Source: Thermoactinomyces sp. DSM 45891 (GTDB lineage: Bacteria; Bacillota; Bacilli; Thermoactinomycetales; Thermoactinomycetaceae). From it: 64,000 nucleotides of DNA. Under the pieces are notes generated by a model. The model ran no database searches. It saw nothing but the letters and a program-made list of their open reading frames with translations, and was not told the DNA's origin. Of the stretch, positions 27,096 through 35,367 are shown piece after piece; position 1 is the first letter of the stretch, and each line of letters opens with the position of its first letter. Both the position numbers and the translations under genes were made by a program. Where the stretch lies: contig NZ_FPJZ01000001.1 of NCBI RefSeq assembly GCF_900119485.1, forward strand, positions 288,053 through 352,052, in the 5' to 3' direction.

Positions 27096-28070
27096 CTATA
27101 TGCTACACACCTGTGGAATGTCCTCTAGTAGTCTCAAACATTTGTTACGCACTCCCTGCATAATAAATGCTTGATTTTCAATCGCCATTAATTCATGAAT
27201 ACGAGAGTCCCAACGTTCATTCCACTGCCTGAGATAACCTTTATACTCAGTCAATTCAATCAATTGGTTTTCAAATGAACTCAGCAGAATACTTGCCCAT
27301 TCTGCTATACATCCTAGCTCTAAATCTGCTGGATTCATCTGATTATGGCCTAGATAAATCCTAGAGTAGCTTAATGGTTCAGCGATATATACTGCATCTC
27401 CTTGAGCGAGCAGAGACATCCAAGTAGCTACATCACTTAAGACAACATGATGAACACCTCCATACCTTGACCAGCCTTCCATGAGATCGCTTTTTCTAAA
27501 TAATACAGTCGTAGATTCCCCTATAAAATTAGTAAACTGACTAAGCATGAGCTTCCCAAGATTTTTTCCATTAATAAGAGAATTTTGATGAAATAATTTA
27601 GCTGTACTTACTACTGGAGGGAGTTCACTTCCAGCGTCATCGACTATCTGTCTGTAAGAAGTGACCAATTTGACATTCGGTAGTTGGAGAAAGGAATGTA
27701 CCATTTTTTCGATTTTTTCTCGATGAAAAAAATCATAATCATGTAGAAAGTTAACAAACTCTCCCGTAGCCATACTAAACAAGGTTAGAGTGTTCGCAAA
27801 GCCAGATAAGTTTCTACTTGCCTCTGCATTTCGCACATACTTAATGTGATCATAAGCATTTAAATAAGGCTTAACCAAAGACTCTACTCCATCATCCGTA
27901 CTATCGTCCCCGATAATGATTTCAATATTGGGATATGTTTGATTCAGTACACTCTCCAACGCCTTCTTCAACATGTGAGGACGATTAAAAGCAGATATTA
28001 AAACACTTACCTTTGGAAAATACAAATTCTTTTCTTGACTCATAAACATTCTTTTTTGTCCCTGACTCAT
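27096..28070 (-). CDS. Family 2 glycosyltransferase
   Basis: 324 residues, GT-A fold. N-terminal nucleotide-sugar site VSVLISAFNRPHMLKKALES with IIIGDDSTDDG, then a DxD-like HDYDFF metal site near residue 110. ATG at 28070 follows GGAGGG by 6 bases. First gene of a three-gene operon with DegT aminotransferase and methyltransferase. The cluster could make and attach an amino, methylated sugar. The acceptor, which could be the collagen-like spore protein, is not shown by the sequence. Confidence 0.85.
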   Translation of the reverse strand: MSQGQKRMFMSQEKNLYFPKVSVLISAFNRPHMLKKALESVLNQTYPNIEIIIGDDSTDDGVESLVKPYLNAYDHIKYVRNAEASRNLSGFANTLTLFSMATGEFVNFLHDYDFFHREKIEKMVHSFLQLPNVKLVTSYRQIVDDAGSELPPVVSTAKLFHQNSLINGKNLGKLMLSQFTNFIGESTTVLFRKSDLMEGWSRYGGVHHVVLSDVATWMSLLAQGDAVYIAEPLSYSRIYLGHNQMNPADLELGCIAEWASILLSSFENQLIELTEYKGYLRQWNERWDSRIHELMAIENQAFIMQGVRNKCLRLLEDIPQVCSI

Positions 28071-28264
28071 AAGCAACCCTCCCCTAATCATCCCTTTTAT
28101 CGTTCTTCGTAGTATTTATTCATTCACCTCAAGGAATATTCTAAGAGTTAAAGCAAGAGAATCATGATGTCTACTGTAATCAAGAACCTATTTTTAGAAA
28201 AAATTTTATATTATCATTCGCATAAAAAGATGAAGTATCACATTCATTTCCTCTTTACAGATTA
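28071..28264. other. Divergent intergenic region, AT-rich
   Basis: Part of a 312-base gap between divergent operons. It must hold the GT2 operon promoter on the minus strand, but no single -35/-10 pair stands out. Nothing else was seen. Confidence 0.4.
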
Positions 28265-28293
28265 TTGCGAAGGAGCTAAGATGTAGATATAAC
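28265..28293 (+). promoter_or_regulatory. Sigma-A promoter of the SDR-QueA-like operon
   Basis: TTGCGA at 28265-28270, a 17-base spacer, and TATAAC at 28288-28293. It lies 90 bases before the SDR start. The palindrome directly downstream suggests repression. Confidence 0.75.
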
Positions 28294-28320
28294 TTATTTA
28301 ACTAAATGGTTAATTAAGTT
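28291..28320. promoter_or_regulatory. Palindromic operator overlapping the transcription start
   Basis: Arms of 12 bases (AACTTATTTAAC, 28291-28302, with GTTAATTAAGTT, 28309-28320) pair with one mismatch around a 6-base centre. It begins within the -10 box and covers the expected start of transcription. The operon encodes an HTH regulator, so autoregulation is the simplest reading. Confidence 0.65.
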
Positions 28321-28382
28321 TAAAAATAAACAACAACCCTTATAAAAGCGTACTATTCATGAAATCCAAAGGAGCGATTTAT

Positions 28383-29123
28383 ATGTCAATATCCTCAAAT
28401 CAGGTTATTATGATCACTGGAGCATCAAAAGGGCTAGGACGTGCTTTAACGCTAGCATTTTCTAAAAAAGGAGCAAGATTAGCTATTTGTGCCCGAGAAG
28501 AAACGAAATTACTCCAAGTAAAAAAGGAAGCGGTACAACAAGGAGCAATGGAAGTATTAGCCATAACTGCCGATCTGTCGATATCTCGTGATGTAGAACG
28601 ATTTGTGGCATTGACTGAAGCAACATTTGGTACCATTGATGTCTTAATTAATAACGCATCCATATTAGGACCTAGCCCCATGCCCCTTCTGGCCGATTAT
28701 CCCGAAGGTGACTACCAAGACGTTCTTCGTGTAAACGCAGTGGGGCCTTTTCTCGTCACAAGGAGAGTGGTGGCAAAGATGCTACAAGAGAAAAAGGGTT
28801 CGATCATCAATGTAACTTCAGAAGCAGGACATACAGGCTATCGTGGTTGGGGGGCTTATGGGATCTCCAAATTTGCGCTAGAAGGATTAACCCAGACATG
28901 GGCTGATGAGTTAGACGGTACTGGGGTTCGAATGAATATGGTCGATCCAGGTGAAATGGACACAGAAATGCATGCTTTAGCAGTACCAGATTGCAATTAC
29001 GATCTCGTTGATCCAAATGAGGTCGTAGATGTATTTTTACACTTAGCTTCAGCTGAATCAACGGAAAATGGTGAACGAATACAAGCTACAGAGTTCCTAC
29101 AAAAAAGAGGGGCCTTATCATGA
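28383..29123 (+). CDS. Short-chain dehydrogenase/reductase of the QueA-like operon
   Basis: 246 residues, classical SDR. Nucleotide site TGASKGLG (12-19), NNAS after strand 4, catalytic Ser near 146 in NVTSEAG, and Tyr159-x3-Lys163 (YGISK). The C terminus keeps VDPGEMDTEM. Substrate unknown; the Arg in CARE after strand 2 favours NADP(H). AAGGAG lies 8 bases before the ATG at 28383. The stop overlaps the next gene as ATGA, indicating translational coupling with the QueA-like enzyme. Confidence 0.85.
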   Translation: MSISSNQVIMITGASKGLGRALTLAFSKKGARLAICAREETKLLQVKKEAVQQGAMEVLAITADLSISRDVERFVALTEATFGTIDVLINNASILGPSPMPLLADYPEGDYQDVLRVNAVGPFLVTRRVVAKMLQEKKGSIINVTSEAGHTGYRGWGAYGISKFALEGLTQTWADELDGTGVRMNMVDPGEMDTEMHALAVPDCNYDLVDPNEVVDVFLHLASAESTENGERIQATEFLQKRGALS

Positions 29124-30154
29124 CAAAATCCCTCTCCTTCTACTTACCAGACTCCCTTCATGCATCCTCGCCACCTGAACGCCGTGGCATTCGCCGTGAT
29201 CATGTAAAATGTATGGTTTTACATCGCCAAACGGGTAAAACCACACATACTCTGTTTCAACATATCGATTCCTATCTGGAAAAAGACGATTTGTTAGTAC
29301 TAAATGCCAGTCGAACCATCCCAGCTGTTTTTCAAGTGGATTGGATACGGGACCATGTACTCTTACAATCGCAAGTAGAGATTAGACTTGCACGACGAAT
29401 CAATACTATGAACTGGGAAGCGTTAATCGTAGCCGCTGGAGTTAAGTTAGAAGATAAATTCCTTTTCGCTCCTTATCTCCAAGCAACCGTTACTTCGCTA
29501 TTAGATACTTCGCTTGTAACCCTACAGTTTTCCCAATCTGGAAATCATCTACTTGAGTGTTTCTATGCTCTAGGTGAACCGATTCGCTATGAATATATCA
29601 CTCATCCGTGGGATCTAGACTATTACCAAACCGTTTATGGAACCGTGCCAGGTTCGGTAGAGATGCCTTCTGCTGGAAGAGCTTTTAGTTGGGAATTACT
29701 ACTGAAACTACAGCAAAAAGGAGTGAGAATTGCTTATGTTCAGCTCCATACAGGACTTAGTTATTTACTCGATGACCAGGCGTATCTAGATCCTAAAAAG
29801 CATACTGAAGAATACTTCATTCCTGTTAACACTGTTGAAGAGATCAACACAGCGAAGAAACACGGGAAGCGGGTCATAGCAGTTGGTACAACAGTAATAA
29901 GGGCTTTAGAGACATCGATTGATAGTGATGGCGAGCTCATTCCCCAAACCGGTTGGACCAATCTACATATCACAGCCACTACAAAACTCCGTGTCGTAGA
30001 TGGGCTAATTACAGGATTTCATGAGCCAGAAGCAAGCCATCTCGACCTTCTCTCCTCTCTGATCGATCCAGAACGAATCCTTCATGCTTATCAGGAAGCG
30101 ATCGAACATCAGTATTATTGGCATGAGTTTGGTGATATGAACCTCATTCTATAA
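29120..30154 (+). CDS. Divergent QueA-family (SAM ribosyltransferase-isomerase-like) protein
   Basis: 344 residues and clearly homologous to QueA along its length: LNASRTIPA (61-69), YYQTVYGTVPGSV (168-180), AVGTTVIRALE (254-264). Canonical QueA moves the ribosyl of SAM onto preQ1 in tRNA. Several QueA signatures differ here: PTAGLHF reads PSAGRAF, TLHVGxGTF reads QLHTGLSYL, LPPYI reads IRYEYI and FHLPES reads FHEPEA. This points to a paralogue with a changed substrate rather than the queuosine enzyme. It is flanked by SDR and VOC genes, not tgt, queF or queG. Confidence 0.8.
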   Translation: MTKSLSFYLPDSLHASSPPERRGIRRDHVKCMVLHRQTGKTTHTLFQHIDSYLEKDDLLVLNASRTIPAVFQVDWIRDHVLLQSQVEIRLARRINTMNWEALIVAAGVKLEDKFLFAPYLQATVTSLLDTSLVTLQFSQSGNHLLECFYALGEPIRYEYITHPWDLDYYQTVYGTVPGSVEMPSAGRAFSWELLLKLQQKGVRIAYVQLHTGLSYLLDDQAYLDPKKHTEEYFIPVNTVEEINTAKKHGKRVIAVGTTVIRALETSIDSDGELIPQTGWTNLHITATTKLRVVDGLITGFHEPEASHLDLLSSLIDPERILHAYQEAIEHQYYWHEFGDMNLIL

Positions 30155-30170
30155 TAAAGGAGAAGTGTTC

Positions 30171-30602
30171 ATGTATCATGCGATTCCGATCCCCACAAAC
30201 ATATATCTGCACCACGTAGCAATCCAAGTTTGTAATCTACAGATCTCGTCTCCTTTCTATCAAAAACTATTTGGATTACAAGTCCATCAACACTTTTATC
30301 TAGAAGAGGAAGAAATCATCTGGCTTCAAGGGAATGGATGGAGATTAGAATTGATATCCATTAACCAAGCGGTACCAACACCCCCACCCTCCACCTATCA
30401 CTTTGCTATCGAAGTAAGCCATTTGACAGAATGGGAACAGATCTGTATGCAATACCAAATCCCCATCATCGAGGGGCCTATTACATTATCAGATCAGACC
30501 AAGATCTTATTTATTGGAGGTCCTGATGGGGAACAGATTGAATTAATTGAATCGGTTTCTGGAGAGGATCACTTGACAGATTTGATAGGGAGTCTAAACT
30601 AA
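30171..30602 (+). CDS. VOC/glyoxalase-fold protein
   Basis: 143 residues with two beta-alpha-beta-beta-beta modules. Possible metal ligands sit at the four classical places: His in YLHHVAIQV, Glu in WRLELISI, His in TYHFAIEV and Glu in EQIELIES. Such proteins include glyoxalase I, dioxygenases and antibiotic-resistance proteins, so the reaction cannot be named. AAGGAG lies 8 bases before the ATG. Third gene of the SDR-QueA-like operon. Confidence 0.75.
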   Translation: MYHAIPIPTNIYLHHVAIQVCNLQISSPFYQKLFGLQVHQHFYLEEEEIIWLQGNGWRLELISINQAVPTPPPSTYHFAIEVSHLTEWEQICMQYQIPIIEGPITLSDQTKILFIGGPDGEQIELIESVSGEDHLTDLIGSLN

Positions 30603-30655
30603 AGTGGAGGTATTATGAAGGAGCGAGATTATTTTAGTGGGAGGAGGCGTTTGCT

Positions 30656-31288
30656 ATGTCTGAACCAATGAGCTATACACGTCAACAAATCCTAACTCTA
30701 CTTCGAAAAAGTGGATCCATGAGCGCACAAGAGTTAGCAAATATCTTAGAAATCTCTAATATTGCCGTGAGAAAGCACCTACAAGTTCTTGAAAAAGATC
30801 AGCTACTCAAAACAACTCTGATACGTCAAGCGATGGGGAGACCTACATCCGTCTACTCCCTTACTGAGAAAGCAGAAGTATTCTTCCCAAAGCATTATAG
30901 TGATTTAACACTTGATTTTTTACAAGACTTAGAATCACTTCACGGCAAAGAAACCATCGATCAATTATTTCACCGGAGGGAAGAACGCTTAAAGGAAGCC
31001 ATTCAACCTCTCATGAACGGTCTTCCTCTCTCCGAGCAAGTGTCCAAATTAGCCTCTATTCAACAAGAAAAGGGATATATGGCCGAGTGGATAGAAGGTG
31101 TGGAAAAGGATACTTATACCTTAACGGAATATAACTGTCCTATTCATACCGTGGCACACCAATATCTGCAAGCATGTGGAAGCGAACTCTCTTTGTTCCG
31201 CGGTATTTTGGATGCAGAGGTAGAGCAAGTAGAGTGTAAAGCCAAAGGAGGGAAACATTGTATCTATCAGATCCGTCCCCGTAAATAG
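30656..31288 (+). CDS. SufR-like HTH regulator with C-terminal cysteine cluster
   Basis: 210 residues. An N-terminal winged helix (about 7-70, MSAQELANILEISNIAVRKHL with a GRPTSVYSLT wing) precedes a helical part. The C-terminal domain holds Cys161, 174, 194 and 202. The spacing of the first two (C-x12-C) matches SufR-type regulators that ligate an Fe-S cluster. AGGAGG lies 8 bases before the ATG. As the last gene of the operon it is a strong candidate to bind the palindrome at 28291-28320, possibly sensing iron, redox or cluster status. Confidence 0.8.
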   Translation: MSEPMSYTRQQILTLLRKSGSMSAQELANILEISNIAVRKHLQVLEKDQLLKTTLIRQAMGRPTSVYSLTEKAEVFFPKHYSDLTLDFLQDLESLHGKETIDQLFHRREERLKEAIQPLMNGLPLSEQVSKLASIQQEKGYMAEWIEGVEKDTYTLTEYNCPIHTVAHQYLQACGSELSLFRGILDAEVEQVECKAKGGKHCIYQIRPRK

Positions 31289-31324
31289 AGAAGGAGACCT
31301 TTTAAACCAGGTCCCCTTCTCTAT
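31285..31324. terminator. Terminator between the regulator gene and yraN
   Basis: A 15-bp stem with one mismatch (ATAGAGAAGGAGACC with GGTCCCCTTCTCTAT) starts within the regulator stop. It ends the plus-strand operon and, 10 bases beyond, the convergent yraN transcript. Confidence 0.85.
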
Positions 31325-31333
31325 TTATCCTTC

Positions 31334-31699
31334 TCAAAACGCTCCTTCAAAATGCTCTGTCTCGATAGCTTGTCCTGTTTGACGATTTAAGAGAACCGAA
31401 ATGACATCAAACCGCAAGGAATACGGTCGTTTCACATGGTTGAGAACGTATTGAAGCGCAATCTTTCTAACTTGTTGTTGTTTCTTTCCATCCACAGATT
31501 GAAAGCCGTAACCAAAACGGGTGCTTGTTGTGGTTCGTACTTCTACAAATACTAAATCTCGTTGATTCGTCACGATTAAATCGAGCTCACCTAATTGGGA
31601 ACGCCAATTACGTGTTAAGACCTGATAACCCTTTTCTTCTAGCAACTGTGCTGCAACTTCTTCCCCCAGGGTTCCTATTTGTTTACGCACATCTTTCAT
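31334..31699 (-). CDS. yraN: UPF0102/YraN-family nuclease-fold protein
   Basis: 121 residues, usual length. The restriction-endonuclease-like core is visible: GTLGEEVAAQLLEEKGY, then GELDLIV and FVEVRTT, giving the E...D...ExK-like pattern, although the last position is Arg rather than Lys. Cellular role uncertain; it is usually found near rnhB, as here. GGAGG precedes the ATG. Confidence 0.9.
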   Translation of the reverse strand: MKDVRKQIGTLGEEVAAQLLEEKGYQVLTRNWRSQLGELDLIVTNQRDLVFVEVRTTTSTRFGYGFQSVDGKKQQQVRKIALQYVLNHVKRPYSLRFDVISVLLNRQTGQAIETEHFEGAF

Positions 31700-31783
31700 A
31701 ACTAAGCGCCTCCGAAGAAAACCGTTATAAGGGTAGATTACCAGAAGTTGTATAATTCTGTCAATTATTTGATGAAATTGGAT

Positions 31784-32572
31784 TTAACTGGAACATAATA
31801 CGGCTCGAACGGGTGCAAATGATGATCGGTGTTCAGGAGTAACTCCGAGTACTTCCATAGCCTGTAAGTGTTCGGGGGTCCCGTATCCCATGTGCTTTTC
31901 AAAGCCATAGTCTGGATATTTGTCTGCTAATTGGATCATATATTCGTCTCGAGTTGTCTTCGCGATAATCGAGGCAGCGGCGATGGAGTGGCTTTGGGAG
32001 TCACCTTTGATGATACCGTGTTGGGAGATGGTTACTCGGGGAATCTTAACAGCATCAACTAAGATCAAGTCAGGAATGGGTTGTAGTTGGCTGAGTGCGA
32101 CTCGCATGGCCTGATAAGTAGCTTGCAAAATATTATACCGATCTATGTAAGGTACATCTATTACTCCAACACCCACTGCAATTGCTTCTCGCTCAATCTT
32201 TTGGCGTAGCCGATTTCGTTCTTCTTTCTTTACTTGCTTGGAATCATTTAACCCTGTTGCATCAAAGTCGGATGGTAATATGACAGCAGCTGCCACCACA
32301 GGGCCTGCTAAAGGACCTCGGCCTGCTTCATCTACCCCAGCAATCCATTTCTTCCCTTGTTCCCATAACCTACGCTCAAATCGCCACATCCCTTCAACCC
32401 GCATCTGCTCCGCCTGCGCCTTTTCTTGTTGCTTTAAGTAGGATTGAAGGAGTTTTTGGACGCCCATTCTTGAATCTGCATGTAGTTCTGTCAGTTCACT
32501 TTCTGTTATTCTCTCCAGAGATGAGAGCCGCTTTTTCCAATCTGCAATGGTTCTACTCATCTCTTTGTACAT
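31784..32572 (-). CDS. rnhB: Ribonuclease HII
   Basis: 262 residues. It removes ribonucleotides and RNA primers from DNA. A Bacillus-type N-terminal helical extension of about 75 residues is followed by the catalytic core with AGVDEAGRGPLAGPVVAAAV (Asp-Glu pair), the Asp in ILVDAV, and a later conserved IIAKTTRDEYM. ATG at 32572 follows AGAGG by 6 bases and overlaps the rbgA stop. Further upstream codons lie inside rbgA. Confidence 0.94.
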   Translation of the reverse strand: MYKEMSRTIADWKKRLSSLERITESELTELHADSRMGVQKLLQSYLKQQEKAQAEQMRVEGMWRFERRLWEQGKKWIAGVDEAGRGPLAGPVVAAAVILPSDFDATGLNDSKQVKKEERNRLRQKIEREAIAVGVGVIDVPYIDRYNILQATYQAMRVALSQLQPIPDLILVDAVKIPRVTISQHGIIKGDSQSHSIAAASIIAKTTRDEYMIQLADKYPDYGFEKHMGYGTPEHLQAMEVLGVTPEHRSSFAPVRAVLCSS

Positions 32573-33446
32573 CCTGTTCCTCTGTAAAAAATTCATCGCC
32601 CGGATATTCAAAGGAGATTCTTCCAATCATACCGCCCTGTAGATCATTTAGGAAAATCTCAGCTGCTTTTTCGGTATTTATAATTCCGCCACGCTGGATA
32701 CAGCCACGCTTTTTTCCGATCTCTTGAAGTGTCTCATAAGACTCTTGCGAAAGGGCAGAATCCTGTAGCTTGTAACGGGCCATAAGTTCGGTAGCATAAC
32801 GCTCCTTGAGGTATGCAATCCCATGTACTGCCACTTCTTCAATCGGTAGGATCTCTTCTTTGATCGCACCGCTTAGAGCAAGACGAAGCCCAACTCCATG
32901 ATCTTCAAACTTTGGCCATAAGATCCCAGGCGTGTCTAGAAGCTCTAGATTTTGTCCGATTTTAATCCATTGCTGAGCTTTGGTAACACCAGGGCGATCA
33001 CCTGTTACCGTTGCCGCTCTCTTAGCCAATCGATTAATCAAGGATGACTTCCCTACATTTGGAATTCCTAAAACCATCGCACGAACACGGCGCGTTAAAA
33101 TCCCTTTGCGCTGACGTATTTCAAATAATGGCTGAAGGAGCTTATCTGTAACAGATTGAATTAAGTTCACTCCTTTGCCCGTCTTTGCATCCACTTCTAG
33201 TACGCCAACACCTTGCTCCCGAAAATAAGCCACCCATTCCTTATTCGCTTTTGGATCAGCCAAATCGCATTTGGTCAGGAGAATCACTCGTGGTTTTTGT
33301 GCCACAATTTCGCCCATCATCGGATTACGGCTAGAGATTGGTAAACGTGCATCTAATAATTCAAATACAACATCGACCAACTTTAGCTTTTCTGTCACTT
33401 GCCGGCGAGCTTTGGCCATGTGACCCGGAAACCATTGAATACTCAT
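32553..33446 (-). CDS. rbgA: Ribosome biogenesis GTPase RbgA (YlqF)
   Basis: 297 residues. A circularly permuted GTPase that matures the 50S subunit. The G motifs appear in permuted order: LLTKCDLAD (G4), then GIPNVGKSSLINRL (G1) and LLDTPGILWP (G3). The N terminus MSIQWFPGHMAKA is diagnostic. It overlaps rnhB by 20 bases and follows lepB. Confidence 0.96.
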   Translation of the reverse strand: MSIQWFPGHMAKARRQVTEKLKLVDVVFELLDARLPISSRNPMMGEIVAQKPRVILLTKCDLADPKANKEWVAYFREQGVGVLEVDAKTGKGVNLIQSVTDKLLQPLFEIRQRKGILTRRVRAMVLGIPNVGKSSLINRLAKRAATVTGDRPGVTKAQQWIKIGQNLELLDTPGILWPKFEDHGVGLRLALSGAIKEEILPIEEVAVHGIAYLKERYATELMARYKLQDSALSQESYETLQEIGKKRGCIQRGGIINTEKAAEIFLNDLQGGMIGRISFEYPGDEFFTEEQDVQRDE

Positions 33447-33468
33447 ATTTACACATCCTATTTCAAAA

Positions 33469-34077
33469 CTATAAACCCGAAAAATGGGATATCGGCCAAT
33501 ATACGAAGGAGGCCTTCCCTACGATCTCACCTGTAGAGACTGGACCTAAAACTCGACTATCTGTGCTATTAGAACGATTATCTCCTAAGACAAATACCTG
33601 CCCGTTTGGTACTTTAACAGGGGCAAAGTCAACCGTTTTGGTAGAGGATGATAAGTATGGTTCTTTCACTTCTTTTCCGTTTACCAACAACTGATTATTT
33701 TTCACTTCTACCGTCTCTCCCGGAAGAGCCACAATCCGTTTAATCAAATCAATCTTGTCTTTACTGCGAAAAACAACTACTTCTCCCTGTTTCGGGGCAC
33801 GCACTTTGTAGATAAGCTTATTTACCATTACCTTATCACTGGAAGCTAAGGTATTTTGCATAGAGGGACCTGAAACATGAAATGGCTCCAGTACAAATCC
33901 TCGAATTAAAAAGGCAAGAGCCAGAGCAGCAATAAGCGCGATCGCCCAATCTCGATACGAGTTCTTCCCTTTTCCCTCTCCTCGATTACGACTCGAACGC
34001 GAAGGAAGAGAAGTTTGACTTTGAGGCTGCTGCTTTTTCAAACGCTCCGAACGTGGAATAAATTCTTGATGGTCCAT
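33469..34077 (-). CDS. lepB: Type I signal peptidase
   Basis: 202 residues. A polar N terminus is followed by one membrane helix (about 47-62, ALIAALALAFLIRGF), then the catalytic Ser in SGPSMQNTL (about 75) and Lys in LIKRIVALPGE (about 115). The C-terminal box GDNRSNSTDSR is present. It cleaves signal peptides outside the membrane. GGAGGG precedes the ATG. It lies between rplS and rbgA. Confidence 0.95.
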   Translation of the reverse strand: MDHQEFIPRSERLKKQQPQSQTSLPSRSSRNRGEGKGKNSYRDWAIALIAALALAFLIRGFVLEPFHVSGPSMQNTLASSDKVMVNKLIYKVRAPKQGEVVVFRSKDKIDLIKRIVALPGETVEVKNNQLLVNGKEVKEPYLSSSTKTVDFAPVKVPNGQVFVLGDNRSNSTDSRVLGPVSTGEIVGKASFVYWPISHFSGL

Positions 34078-34116
34078 AGATCCCTCCTACATAGCATTGG
34101 TAAGCAAAAATACAGT

Positions 34117-34148
34117 AAAAGGGCTGGATTCAAAACCCAAGCCCTTTT
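34117..34148 (-). terminator. Terminator after rplS
   Basis: Stem AAAAGGGCT (34117-34125) with AGCCCTTTT (34140-34148). The minus-strand stretch after it is T-rich with interruptions. It separates rplS from lepB. Confidence 0.75.
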
Positions 34149-34163
34149 CTATGTGTACTCTTA

Positions 34164-34517
34164 TTATTTCTCAGTACGGATTTCTTTAATACGTGCTTTT
34201 TTACCACGTAAGCTACGTAGGTAGAACAATTTCGCACGACGTACTTTACCACGACGTAATACTTCGATCTTATCGATACGTGGAGAATGGATTGGGAAAG
34301 TACGCTCTACTCCCACTCCGTAAGAAATTTTACGAACGGTGAAAGTTTCGGAGATACCACCACCACGACGTTGAATTACCACGCCTTCGAAAATCTGGAT
34401 ACGCTCGCGTTGTCCCTCTTTTACTTTCACGTGCACTTTCAAAGTATCACCGGCACGGAATAAAGGAATATCTTGACGAATTTGAGATTCGGATACGCTT
34501 TTCAAAATTGGATGCAT
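34164..34517 (-). CDS. rplS: 50S ribosomal protein L19
   Basis: 117 residues, very conserved: RAGDTLKVHVKVKEG, FEGVVIQRRGGGISETFTVR and the C-terminal RRAKLFYLRSLRGKKARIKE. It follows trmD by 97 bases, enough for a leader. A terminator follows it. Confidence 0.97.
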   Translation of the reverse strand: MHPILKSVSESQIRQDIPLFRAGDTLKVHVKVKEGQRERIQIFEGVVIQRRGGGISETFTVRKISYGVGVERTFPIHSPRIDKIEVLRRGKVRRAKLFYLRSLRGKKARIKEIRTEK

Positions 34518-34614
34518 AATCGTTTGTGCCTCCCTTCCTTAAGGTATTTTTTTATCCGCTTCTAAGCAAATCATGAACGGAGATATTTTAACATAAGCCA
34601 CTACTGAAACACAA

Positions 34615-35367
34615 TTATTCGGATCGCTTCTTTTGTTCCAACATTCGCAAGAACTTCCGGTCTTCTTCTGTCAACGGAGCTGACTTCAGAAGGTCGGGCC
34701 TTCGTGTCCATGTTCGCTTTAGTGACTGTTCTCTGCGCCATTTCTCCATATTCGCATGATGACCAGACAATAAAATATCAGGTACTTCCAACCCACGAAA
34801 TTCAGCTGGTCTCGTGTAATGTGGATACTCTAAAAGCCCGTTTGAAAACGAATCCATCACTGCTGAATCATGATTACCGAGCACACCAGGGATTAATCGG
34901 CTCACACTGTCAATGATGACCATTGCTGGGAGTTCTCCACCAGTGAGTACAAAATCCCCAACGGAGATCTCTTCCGTCACCAAGTGTTGGCGAATTCGCT
35001 CATCAAATCCTTCATAATGCCCGCAAAGGAACATCAGATGCGAATGCTCTGCTAACTCCTCTGCTTTTTTTTGCGTAAAAGGAGCCCCTTGTGGAGACAT
35101 CAACAGAATCGGTGGATGCTTGCTAACATCCTGAAGCAGATGATCGACTGCATCAAACAAAGGTTGTGGTTTTAATACCATACCTCCACCGCCGCCATAC
35201 GGAGTATCGTCGACAGTCTGATGCTTATCGGTGGCAAACTGACGAAAATTGGTTACATTCGTCTCAATGAGCCCTTTTTCATGAGCTTTACGGATGATAC
35301 TAGTAGATAAGAATCCATGAAACATCTCAGGAAAAAGAGTTAATACATCAAAGCGAATCTGTGCCAA
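34615..35367 (-). CDS. trmD: tRNA (guanine37-N1)-methyltransferase
   Basis: 250 residues. SPOUT-fold enzyme: FDVLTLFPEMFHGFL start, DDTPYGGGGGMVLKPQPLFDA, GHYEGFDERI, and the knotted SAM loop SVGDFVLTGGELPAMVIID. It methylates G37 of tRNAs to prevent frameshifting. It abuts rimM with no gap. Confidence 0.97.
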   Translation of the reverse strand: MAQIRFDVLTLFPEMFHGFLSTSIIRKAHEKGLIETNVTNFRQFATDKHQTVDDTPYGGGGGMVLKPQPLFDAVDHLLQDVSKHPPILLMSPQGAPFTQKKAEELAEHSHLMFLCGHYEGFDERIRQHLVTEEISVGDFVLTGGELPAMVIIDSVSRLIPGVLGNHDSAVMDSFSNGLLEYPHYTRPAEFRGLEVPDILLSGHHANMEKWRREQSLKRTWTRRPDLLKSAPLTEEDRKFLRMLEQKKRSE

